Positions 1 through 9,644 of a stretch of 31,306 nt of DNA are shown in pieces; position 1 is the stretch's first letter; each line of letters starts with the position of its first letter. A program made the translations under genes and the position numbers. This DNA is from Lobulomyces angularis. Lineage: Eukaryota > Chytridiomycota > Chytridiomycetes > Lobulomycetales > Lobulomycetaceae. The notes beneath the pieces are model-generated. The model was not told where the DNA came from. It saw only the letters and a program-made list of their open reading frames with translations, and made no database searches. The stretch is from contig JADHYX010000254.1 of assembly GCA_027604685.1 (NCBI GenBank), positions 1 to 31,306 on the forward strand, in the 5' to 3' direction.

Positions 1-1395
1 ATTTTTTTATTTTTTTATTTTTTTTTCTCGTTGAAACTCACATTTCTCCTTACTTAATTTCCCGTTTTCTCTACTCCAATAATGTTTCTCTTTTATTTTA
101 TTAATCGTTATTTTTTTTTTTTTATGAAGAAAATTTTTGTATTTATTTCTTTTTAAAGTTGATGATTTTAAGAAAATACTGCATTTTTTGTAAAACTTTT
201 TAAATTTTCCACAAGTATTTTCATTGGAAAACCAACACTCCACATAGATCATAGATGAGCCTAATGATTTTTTTTGTTTGCATTTAGCTGGTGATTTAAA
301 TACCAATTTTTTAACGATTCTAGTTTCCTTTTTATTATAACTTTTTAATTACTTCCTAAGGTATATTTAAGCATTGATTTAAGTCGTTACTTTTTGAGTT
401 AATGTCATTTATTTGATGAAAATTGCTAAAAAATCGACTGAAAGCCTAATAATATACATTTTAGTAAAGCTAAAGGATGTACCGAATGTGAAATAATATT
501 AAACTTTTATTGTTTTCACTCAAATCATATATTAATGTTATAAAATATGCTAAATTTTAATTAAAACTATGAAAATTGAATGAAATAAATTTAAATAATG
601 TTTAAAAGGTTATTTATTAAAAGACTGTAGTGTTTAAAAGATATATTTAAAAACATAAAACATCAATAAAAAAAACTGAGTAACAGAGTAAGATTAAAAG
701 TTAAGCCTTTTACAGAGATTATTTAATAAAAATTAAATTTTAGAAATTACTATTTTTAATTTTGAAATAATTTGATCATTTTTTTATATTTAAAGAAGAA
801 CAATTATTTACTTTTAAAGTAGATTTTTACAACGATTATTTTATTGGCCTTTTAAATTTTGCCACAAACACCAACAAACAATATATTCTCTAAAAATAAC
901 AAAAAAGATGGAGATACTGCAATTAAAATTTAACTGCATTACCCATCTAAAGTAATCGCTTCTCTTAATGTGTTTTTCTATACTATTCATAAGATTGTTA
1001 AGAAAGTTCATTCGTGAATTTATCCTACATTTTTGATACTTGGTCTATATGAGCAACTTTTGATGGTGAGTAAAATTGTTTTCAGAATACAATGCCATAA
1101 CAGCATTTTTTTGGAAAACATCAACAGGAAAATTTGAGAAAAAGGATTTAGGTTAAAAGTTTTGTTAAACATAATTTATTATAAAGTATTTTTTTACAAG
1201 TTAAGAAGGATTTCTTTTGGTAAAGATCATTATAAAACCGAGAAAAAGAGTGAGGTTTAAAAAGTTAAGTTTTGTTAATTGGAATGGGGGAAAATAGGAC
1301 ATAAAGCAAGGAAAGGTTTCAACAACAAGGGGGAGAAATAAGAAAAGCTATTTAAAAAATGGTTCAAAAATGGGTCGAAAATGGCTAAATTAAAA
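1..1395. other. AT-rich stretch without a supportable gene
   Basis: Long A and T runs and frequent stops in all frames. A lysine-rich open frame of about 100 codons lies on the minus strand at 7-306. It has no recognisable domain, no convincing ATG context and a composition expected of A-rich DNA, so it is not called. Nothing else coding was seen. Confidence 0.6.
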
Positions 1396-1468
1396 TGCCG
1401 CTTGAGTGGATCGAACACTCGACATCAGCATCTTCAGTGCTGCGCTCTCCCAACTGAGCTAAAGCGGC
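1396..1468 (-). tRNA. tRNA-Phe (GAA)
   Basis: On the minus strand the 73-nt sequence folds into a full cloverleaf: 7-bp acceptor stem GCCGCTT/AAGCGGC, D-stem GCTC/GAGC, anticodon stem CAGCA/TGCTG with loop CTGAAGA (anticodon GAA), and T-arm GAGTG-TTCGATC-CACTC. The discriminator base is A, as usual for Phe. No intron and no encoded CCA, so it is a nuclear-type gene. A short T run follows the 3' end as a weak Pol III terminator. Confidence 0.97.
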
Positions 1469-2707
1469 TTATGGCTCCTCTTTTCTTTTTTCGTATCATT
1501 ATTACAAATCATCAACCACTAAAAAAAGTTGGTTTTAACAAATTCAATATCTAATAAAATATATAGATCTAATATAAATATATTCAATATCTAATATAAA
1601 TATATTCAATATCTAATATAAATAAATTCAATATTAATAAAGATAAAATCAGTATTTAATATCAATAATCAATATTAATAAAGATAAATTAAGTATTTGA
1701 TAAAAACAAATTCAATATTAATATAAATAAATTATGTGAAATTTGAATATATTTTAATTACTATCAATTTATTCCATACAACTTAAAATATATTTGTTAC
1801 AGTTGAATAGAATTGATTCAAACACTCATCTTCAGCATCATTAACCCCCCTGAAAAAAAAAAATTATTGATTTAAATACAATATCAAACTTAAATATATT
1901 GAATTCACACTAATAGACAAGCCAATGCAGATATATGAATATGAATATTTTTTTATTATTTTCGAAAATTCTTTTTATTACGAAGTAATTAATTCTATAA
2001 ATAAAAACTCATGCAAACTGTTGGACTAAAAATTTTGTTAAAAATAAATTCAGTTGTTGAATTGATGGTGACAATAATAAACGTTGTTCTAAAATTAAGA
2101 TTTCCTTATCATTAATGTATATTTTATTTCAGTGTAATTTTTTTCGTTTAAAATTAAGATTTCCTAAAAATGCAGAACGATGTAGTATTTTATCTTAAAA
2201 CACTACATAATTTATTTTAATTTTAGAGATGTAATAATTGTAACATGATCTTTTTTAAAAAATAAATTCCGTCTAGCTAAGCAATCTTTTAAATAAATCT
2301 TGCGTAGAAAAACCTATACAAATTCATTTTACAAAATGGTATAACAGAATATAAAATATTTAAAATATATTTCCAATTAACTAAAATAGCATTTTTTATT
2401 TATTAATTTTAAGGTTTTACTCTCTTTTCATTTTGAGTGAGAGCAGAACATTTAAAGAAACGTTTAAAGTCAATTGCTAAATTTTGCATATCTTTATACT
2501 TCATTTAAAAACTCTTTCCACAAATAATAAATAAATAAAGAAAAAGACTATTTACATATTTTTAATTTTAATTGATAGACTAAATCTTTAAAAATTCGAA
2601 AAAATTTTGAAGGAAAGAAAAAAAATAAAAAAAAAATAAAAAAGGTATATAAAAAAGGTATATAAAAAACCAAAAAATTTTAATATTTTTTACCTTAAAG
2701 CAAATAA
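1469..2707. other. AT-rich spacer upstream of RPAP3
   Basis: No gene seen. It holds the AT-rich tandem repeats at about 1555-1735 and a run of A-rich sequence just before the RPAP3 start at 2708 that probably contains the RPAP3 5' UTR and promoter. No clear promoter element can be singled out. Confidence 0.5.
1555..1735. repeat. AT-rich tandem repeat, about 22-bp unit
   Basis: The unit AATATAAATATATTCAATAT plus CT recurs about three times nearly perfectly from 1571 to 1640. Degenerate relatives built around TTCAATATTAATA continue to about 1735. It is noncoding and lies just beyond the 5' side of the minus-strand tRNA-Phe gene. Confidence 0.75.
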
Positions 2708-4502
2708 ATGGAAACAGCTTTCAGTATTCGAAAAAATGCTGAAAATTATCGAGATTCTGTAGTTGAATTAAGTTCATGTATAAACTGAAAAATAAACCTT
2801 TTTTTTTTATTCTTTTTTGATTCTTAATGAAGGGGAAAAAGAGATAAAAAAAAAAGAATTCTTATTAAAAAACAATGCTAAACGCAAAGATTTACCTCCT
2901 GTGAGAGGAACTTCGCAAAAAAAAAAGGATTTCAGAGATTGGGATGATTTAGACGAAGACCAAGACCTAATAGATGTTGGTTTTGTTGATTCTAAACCAG
3001 AAGTTGATAAAATCGAAAAGAGTTTAATAGAAAAAGAAAAGGTTTTTTTTAAAAAAAATACATTGTTTATAACAATAAAGCAAAACTGAATTAAATTTTA
3101 AAGGGAAATGCTTTTTTTAAAATGGGAAAGTTTAAAGAAGCGATTGGTATGCATTAAATTTTGTAACTCTGAAAAAAACAATTTTTTTCTTAAAAAGTTT
3201 GTTACTCGAAGGCAATAAGTTTTGATAAGGAAAACAAAATTTTTTATATAAATAGAGCACAATGCTATATTAAATTCGCATGGTAAATAAAAAAAAATAA
3301 TTTTTTTTAGATTGTATTTTGTTGAAATTATTTTTTTTTTTTTTGAAAAGTTGGGTTGAGGCAGTTATGGATTGCACAACGGCAATAAAATTAGACCCAA
3401 AGAATGTTAAAGCATTTTGGAGAAGAGGAATAGCCCATATGGGATTAAAAGATTATGTTGCAGCAAAAAATGGTAGGCAACCAGCAAAAATTAAATAAAT
3501 TTTTATTGCGTAGACCTGAAATTTGCCGCAACTCTAGAGCCTACTAATGTTGCCATCAAACAAGAGTTAAAAAAAATTTTTGACATAGAAAATTCAATAG
3601 TTGTAAAAAATGAGGAAAAAGTTTCAACCAAAAAAATTGAAACCGATAGCAAAGTTGATTCAGATATTGCCCATAATGCTGAAAAGATTATAAGTGGTAG
3701 AAAAAGAGTTGCAATTAAAGAAGTTGGAGACGCTAAGGATTACTTTAAAAATACTAATGGTAGCAGTGACGAAATATTGAAGGAAATCAGTACAAAATCA
3801 ACTGTTAATACTGCCTCCAAAGAAACTATAGCATTAAAAAAATTGAATGAAATTGTACCTGACAGCAAGGCTATTAATGTTGACAAGTTTTCAGGCCCCA
3901 AAATAGAAAGTGAAACAAATAATTTATCCCAAAAATCAAAGAACCGCGCAAATTTATCAAAAATTTATTCAAATGAATGTGCCAATAAATTTATAATCAA
4001 TGCCCCAAAAAACATGTATGAACTTGAATTAGGATTAAAATCCATAAAAAATGATGATGAAAAAATTTTTGGATATTTAGAGGTTAAACATCTCATAAAA
4101 TTTTTGTGTTTAGATGGTCTTTTTTTTAGTTAATCGACCCCAAAGACTTTCCTACCATTTTCAATAATAGTTTACAAGAAAATTTTTTAAAAATTATTAT
4201 AAGAAATTTGAAGTTAAATTATTTAAATAAAGGTGTAAATTTTCAGAAATGTTTCAATGTATTAAGTCATCTCAGTAAAGTAAAAAGATTTGATATGTGC
4301 TTAATGTTTCTTGAAAAGTCTGTAAAAAAAGGTAACTGGCTATATAAAATTTTTAATTAATTTTTCACTAAACCTGCTTTTTTTTCTTTCTATATTAGAC
4401 ATAGATGAAATATTTTCTTGGATGTTAGCAAGTTGTTCGAATACGTCCACTGACAAGTTGGAAGGAAAAGAAGTAGATGACTTATATAAAAAATACAAGT
4501 AA
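2708..4502 (+). CDS. RNA polymerase II-associated protein 3 (RPAP3) homolog
   Basis: Eight exons: 2708-2777, 2833-3041, 3104-3146, 3198-3282, 3351-3472, 3514-4082, 4130-4331, 4399-4502, all GT-AG, giving an in-frame 467-residue protein. Residues 1-90 carry the RPAP3 N-terminal pattern: a WEKEIKKKE-type helix, LPPVRG, then an acidic DWDDLDEDQD stretch. A single TPR domain of three motifs follows at about 94-197 (GNAFFKMGKF..., FYINRAQCY, AFWRRGIAH). After a low-complexity linker, the RPAP3_C domain (about 339-450) shows YELELGLKSI and LSHLSKVKRFDMCLMF. In the known family, RPAP3 is the HSP90-binding scaffold of the R2TP/PFDL co-chaperone that assembles RNA polymerases, snoRNPs and PIKKs. Vertebrate RPAP3 has two TPR domains; only one is present here. 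Ends convergently with SMU1, about 105 bp away. Confidence 0.92.
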
Positions 4503-4607
4503 CTTTTGTTTTTAAAAACAGTGTATGTTAGTTAGTTTATAATATGTTAGTTTATAATAAATTTTTGATTTTATTTATTGAAAAAGTTATTGTTTTATTT
4601 TTATAAA

Positions 4608-6795
4608 CTAATCTTTAAAGAAATTAAGGTTACCATTATCAAAAAATATACCTAAAATAAAAAAAAAAAAAAAACAAACAAAAAGTAAATTATGATACAT
4701 AATGTATAGAAAATTTGGTTTTTTTCTTACCCAAGTAATTTCCTCTGTCACTAGCACTAAACCCAACTACATTTCCTGTGGTACCTCCATGATTTACTGG
4801 TATCAAATCGTAATATTCCGTTTCAAATTCGAAAGTATTCAAATAAATTTCTCCATCTTTACCTACTTCTCCAACTTCACTGCGCCCAAAACCATTTTTA
4901 ACATCTTCCTCACCTGTTTTTCTTTTATTTTCTTCTTCTTTTGGGTCACAAAAAAAATACAGAATACTTTTTTTTGGTGAAAATTGAACAAAGTTTAAAT
5001 TTCCAGCTTTTTTCAATTCATAAAATTTTATTATCTTAAAAAAAAAAAAAAAAAAATTTTTGTAAATTAAAAATAAAATTCTTTTTTTTTTCTTTTTATA
5101 GTTTTCTTTTATTTTTACATTTCCATTAAAGTCCACCAAGTGAATAAAATTTGAATTGTTAAATACAAAAAAACAATATTGGTTTTCAAATTTGTGTTCT
5201 ACCAGTTTAAATACTGTTGGTGATATAGTGTTACTTAAGTTGCCTTCATGAATTGTTAAAGTTTTTATACAAACATTTGATTTTAAATCCCAGATCTGAT
5301 AAAATAATATTTTTTAATAAAGAAAATAAGAAATTAGTTGACCTTAACAGTTCCATCAGAACTTCCACTGACAATTTTTGTTTTACAATGACTAAAAAAG
5401 CAAGTATTTACAAAACTAGTATGTCCACGAAATTCTTTTAATGTTTTTCCTGATTTTAAACCATGTAATTTTATTGTCAAATCAAAGCTACTACTTATTA
5501 AACTTGTACCATCATGATTAAAGCATAATGATGTAACTCCTTGTTGATGCGCTGTTTTAAATGTTTTAAAAATAATACCACTATTAATTCTCCAAACAGT
5601 AACCACTCCTTTACTGCTCCCTTCAAAATTATCAAATTATTTAAAGATTAGAGGATATTACATAACTCAAGTATAAAGGTTTATTCACCTGACGCTAGTA
5701 AGGTTGAGTCTTTGCTTAAATTTAAAGTTAGAACTGAATCATCCATCATCATTATGTTTTCTTCCTTTTGAAAAGGAAAAGTCATATCTTGTTTACCAGT
5801 TGCAAAATCCCATATCTTAACGATGACGTTTAAAAAAATATAAATTTATGTATATTTAAAAAGTTGTCTAAAACCTCTATAAAGCCATCTGCAGTCCCGG
5901 TAACAAAGTTTTTGCTTCCCTATTTACAATTTTATACAATTTTTTTTTGTGCTCTTCACTTACAAAAAATATTCCAGATTCACAAAAGGACGACTTTGGG
6001 AATTTAATTTTATTTAATGGAGTCTTTGGAATCCTATCAATTTTCTCTACCAAAAACTTATTTGCTGAAGTTCCATCTACCTTTATTCCCTGAAAAAGAT
6101 CAAAATAGCTTTCAGTTGCAGTATCTTGGTCAAACACAGAATTAATTTCCTGAAATTTTAAGCTTTGGTTTAGTAATGTTAATAATCTATTTTGATCCAC
6201 AACTGTTAATTTTGAACTAATTTCTAGTTAAAAAAATAAATTTATATACTTTTTATATATTTTGATAACGTCAATTAACGAATTACCTTTTTCAACAATC
6301 TTTCTCAATTTAATTTTTCCAACGTTTTTAAAGGCGAGCTTCTCATCAAATTCATTTCTCTCTGTTAAAAATTGATTTAAAACTAAATATCTATTTGGAT
6401 CAATTAATCTCATTTTTTCAAATACTTGAGCATTTAAAAAAAAGTTTTTAGCAGGTAAAAATTCCTTTTCCAGTAAAAGTTCACAAAAAATTAAGTCAAA
6501 AAGGGAAATTAAGTTTTCCTGTGGTAAATTTAATGATTTTAAAATTTTTAATGTTTGACTGAAGTTTCCTTCCAGTATTGAGTTGGAAAGTTGTTTTGAA
6601 GTTGTGTAATCTACAGAAGGAGAAAAATTTAAAGTGACCCTTAGTTTCTTTACTTGAGTTATATAAATTAATACCTAGAGAATTCAACTTTACTTTAGTT
6701 TCCTTTTCAAGTGCTTTTAAAGATTCATTTAAGTTGTTTTCTTTAAAAAATTGGAATATCAACTTTATTATATCTGAAGATTCTATTTGCACCAT
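4608..6795 (-). CDS. SMU1-like spliceosomal LisH/CTLH/WD40 protein
   Basis: Nine exons in transcription order: 6795-6675, 6610-6287, 6223-5964, 5919-5875, 5815-5689, 5620-5343, 5295-5119, 5034-4731, 4651-4608. They join in frame to 559 residues. LisH at about 3-36 begins MVQIESSDIIKLIFQF, matching human SMU1 IEIESSDVIRLIMQY; CTLH and the SMU1 linker follow. The WD40 propeller from about 225 includes GSKNFVTGTADGFIE, MMMDDSVL, ISSSFDLTIKLHGLKSGKTL and GSSDGTVKIWDLKSN, all near-collinear with SMU1. In the family SMU1 partners RED in the B complex of the spliceosome and is nuclear. The last repeats diverge and carry an acidic, lysine-rich insertion (about residues 475-510), making the protein longer than the 513-residue human one. 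Two exons are short (44 and 45 nt). Confidence 0.93.
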
Positions 6796-7532
6796 TATGA
6801 AAAAAAATTGAATATCAAGGTATAAAAAAAAGTGAATTAAAAATATTCTTATTCGAAGATTAAAAAATTTAAAAATTTTTGGAAGGAACTTGATATGTTA
6901 ATTTTAACAAATTCTTTTACTTTCTTTGTTTTTTTTTCTTTTCTGTTACTTTTTTACACCAGAATTTTTTAAAGTTATAAATATAAACGAAAAAATCTTG
7001 ATATAACAAGAAATTGAATGGATAAAGAATTAAATCATTTTTGTGACAATTGTGAGTTGCAAAGATGAGTTACTAAAGGCAGAACAGGAAACTGCGAATG
7101 TTTTACCTGCAATTGCAAGGAAGAACAAATATTTATGTATTACTTAATCGTCCAAACTTCTTATTTCAGGTTCTAAGTCACTTTTTCAAAAGTCTTAATG
7201 TGTTGAATAGGAAAAAGTGTGAAATTCCTTTGTATTGGAACTATGAGCTTACTGGATAAGATAACAAGTTTTCTTTTTTACTTATTTTGAATTATGAATT
7301 AAAAATATAAATCTGAAAGTGGACTCATGTTAATTGTAATTTGATTATAACACCAGAGTACAAAGTAAAATTGAATGGGATAATATTAAAATATAATATA
7401 TATATTTTTTTAATAAAAAGCGACAACGACACTGTACAGTAACCATGTAATTATAAATTGCAGATTATACCAGAGTACTTTTTACCCAAATGTTCTAAAT
7501 GCATTAAAAAAAAAATATAAATATTTTCTTTT
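6796..7532. other. Spacer between SMU1 start and centrin end
   Basis: Mostly AT-rich. It contains the SMU1 upstream region and the centrin 3' region. A short plus-strand frame starting with ATG at 7018 contains six cysteines (CDNC, then a CECFTCNC cluster) but is broken by an in-frame TGA after 16 codons, so it is not called as a gene. Confidence 0.5.
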
Positions 7533-8507
7533 TCAGAAAATAGTAAAACTTACTGTCCTTTTCATCATTCGAATAAAGTCATCCACTGAGTGTTTCAAAA
7601 GAAAAACCAACATTTAAAATAATACTTTTATTAATATATACCTTTAACAACTCCATCGGCATCTTTATCAGCTTCCTCAATCATATCATTTATCTCATTA
7701 TCCATAATATTTTCATTCAACTCAGCAACTACTCGCCGAATATCCTTTGCTGTTATCCCACCCTTTCCGTGTATATCGAATAAAGAATAACATTTTATCA
7801 TTTCTTCTTTGACAGATCTATCTCTCTATTGCACAATAAGTATTCAAAATTTTTTAGAATATTATCATACAATTTTTTCTTTTATAAGTAATGCAAACTC
7901 TGGGTATTCAATAGATCCACTCCCATCAACATCCACTGCTAATAAAAACATGATTATTACTTAGTAATTAAACTTGCATCTGCACTAACCATCCATCATT
8001 TTCTTTGCCTCTTCCTTAGAAACTTGAAATCCTAATGATTTCATTGCGACCCTCCATTCTTTGCAACTAATGGATCCAGATCCATCAGCATCAAAAAGGG
8101 AACTAAAAAATTTTAGAAATAATAACTTTTAATAAACACTATGATATATTTTTAACTAACAAAGCATCTAAAATCATTTTTTCTTGTTCAGGAGTGAGTG
8201 GAATTCCTGCTTCTCCAGCTAAAAATAATGGAAAGGGAAGTGGTTCTGTCACCTGCAACTTTTGCTTCCTATGAATTAATCCTTTGAGTGATTTTTTTGA
8301 ATAAAGCTGCTGTGATGTTCCAGTTTGTGGGCTCACTAATTTTCTATTTACATTACTTTGCTCATTAACCTTTTCAACTTTTATGATTGGATTCTGCTGA
8401 AAATTGGTTTGCTTTGGTATTGTCGGCAGCGTTTCCTTAACCAACGAAATTGGATCTAATTGTGTTCTATTTGTCTTTGAATTACGTTGTCGTCGCTGAT
8501 CCATCAT
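7533..8507 (-). CDS. Centrin-family EF-hand protein with long N-terminal extension
   Basis: Five exons: 8507-8161, 8102-7990, 7938-7871, 7825-7642, 7585-7533, in frame, 254 residues. Residues about 1-105 form a basic, Gln/Ser-rich extension without a domain I recognise. Four EF-hands follow, with loops at 120-131 ([12 protein letters not shown]), 156-167 ([12 protein letters not shown]), 193-204 ([12 protein letters not shown]) and 229-240 ([12 protein letters not shown]). [22 protein letters not shown] and the MKSLGF helix are typical of centrin/caltractin. EF3 lacks acidic residues at loop positions 3 and 5 and probably does not bind calcium. Centrins act at basal bodies, centrosomes or spindle pole bodies and in the TREX-2 and XPC complexes. 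The usual centrin length is about 170 residues. The final exon contains a strong cryptic donor (ACA|GTAAGT), so an alternative last exon reading into about 7480 is possible. Confidence 0.9.
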
Positions 8508-9644
8508 ATATGAGGTTTAAAAAAAAATTTTAAATTTAACTTTAATTTTTTTACATTTTCGCGTCGGAGCGAGAACAACTAGTTGCTCAGTAGTTATCTT
8601 TTTGAACAACATTATTCAAAAAATTACACAAAGAATACCAATTTATGTATTTAAATATATTATAGTGAAAACAACGAGGAAAAAAAACTTCAACATTTAC
8701 GAAAACTGCATTAAAAAAAAAAACTAACTATTATTTTGGTTTTTTTGGTTTAGAATGTTAGGTCGCATTTTTTTTGAATACTTTTTTTCACATCAATTTA
8801 CTTATTGCTTTTTTTCACTTCCTAAACACATTTAATTTAAAAAGAAGCTCAAGTGCTCCAAAAGTTAAATTTCTTAAAACCAAAAATGTTAAACAAAAAT
8901 TTATAGAAATTTAAATCGAAGTCGAAATTATTAGTAATTTAATACTTTTGGGTGATAGAATCTAGATACCTTGGTTTAAGTCAACTTCATGATAGAAATT
9001 TAAAATCGAAGTCGAAATTCTTATTAGCTGTATCAAAATATATAAGTTATTAGTATTAGAACAGTTTAAGTAATTAAAATCTGATCACACGTACTTATTA
9101 AATGTAAGAGGTTGGTGAATACTTTTTTGGGTGATAGAATCTAGATACCTTGGTTTAAGTCAACTTCACGAAGTTCCAACCAAATAGCCTTGAAAAAATT
9201 ACCTTTTTCAAGAGTCCACGTGTATTGCTAAATAAGACAACCAATAAAATTTCAATAGAGACTATGCTTAGTTTTGAATTAAATTCGGTAGAAACTACAA
9301 TAAATTTCCTTTTGCACTCCCTATCACTTAAAAGTCAATCCTAATGCTATTGAGAAAATATTAAAATTTAACCGGTGATATGCTGAGATATCGAGATTCC
9401 TTTTTGTTTTAAAATCAGTTGTTTTCATATATCTTAACAAGTCTTCCAGGTTGGCTGGTATGTCAAAATTCTCCGGAACTACATTACAATCTTCTGTTTG
9501 CGAAATAGTGCTAATGTTGAGTTTACAAACATTTTAATTTCAATGCATACCATGATAGCTACAACTTAATAGGATGGCAATTTTCTATACGTTATCTAAT
9601 GCAGTCATTTTTTTTTAATTTAAAAAATTTCAACAGAATAAAAA
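8508..9644. other. Divergent spacer between centrin and NUP107
   Basis: About 1.1 kb separates the divergent centrin and NUP107 starts and should hold both promoters. No gene was seen. Its main content is the duplicated block described separately (8903-9169). A T-rich tract directly precedes the NUP107 ATG. Confidence 0.55.
8903..9169. repeat. Imperfect direct duplication of two intergenic blocks
   Basis: Block a (ATAGAAATTTAAATCGAAGT and the following CGAAATT) lies at 8903-8929 and again at 8993-9019. Block b, about 50 bp containing GGGTGATAGAATCTAGATAC and CTTGGTTTAAGTCAACTTCA, lies at 8941-8990 and 9119-9169, nearly identical. The order is a-b-a'-b', with about 100 bp of unrelated sequence between a' and b'. 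No open frame runs through it. It could be a duplicated regulatory region or a mobile-element remnant. Confidence 0.85.

Noticed and set aside
7..306. Lysine-rich minus-strand open frame with several cysteines
   Set aside because: Composition matches A-rich noncoding DNA; no domain, splice partner or convincing start.
1555..1735. CRISPR-like array
   Set aside because: Repeats are contiguous AT-rich tandem units without unique spacers, in a eukaryotic genome.
4702..4980. Plus-strand frame antisense to SMU1
   Set aside because: Shadow of the SMU1 penultimate exon, which has strong homology on the other strand.
7018..7160. Cysteine-rich plus-strand frame (CDNC ... CECFTCNC)
   Set aside because: In-frame TGA after 16 codons, and TGA is a genuine stop in this genome (eIF3a and centrin end with it); no splice solution keeps it open.
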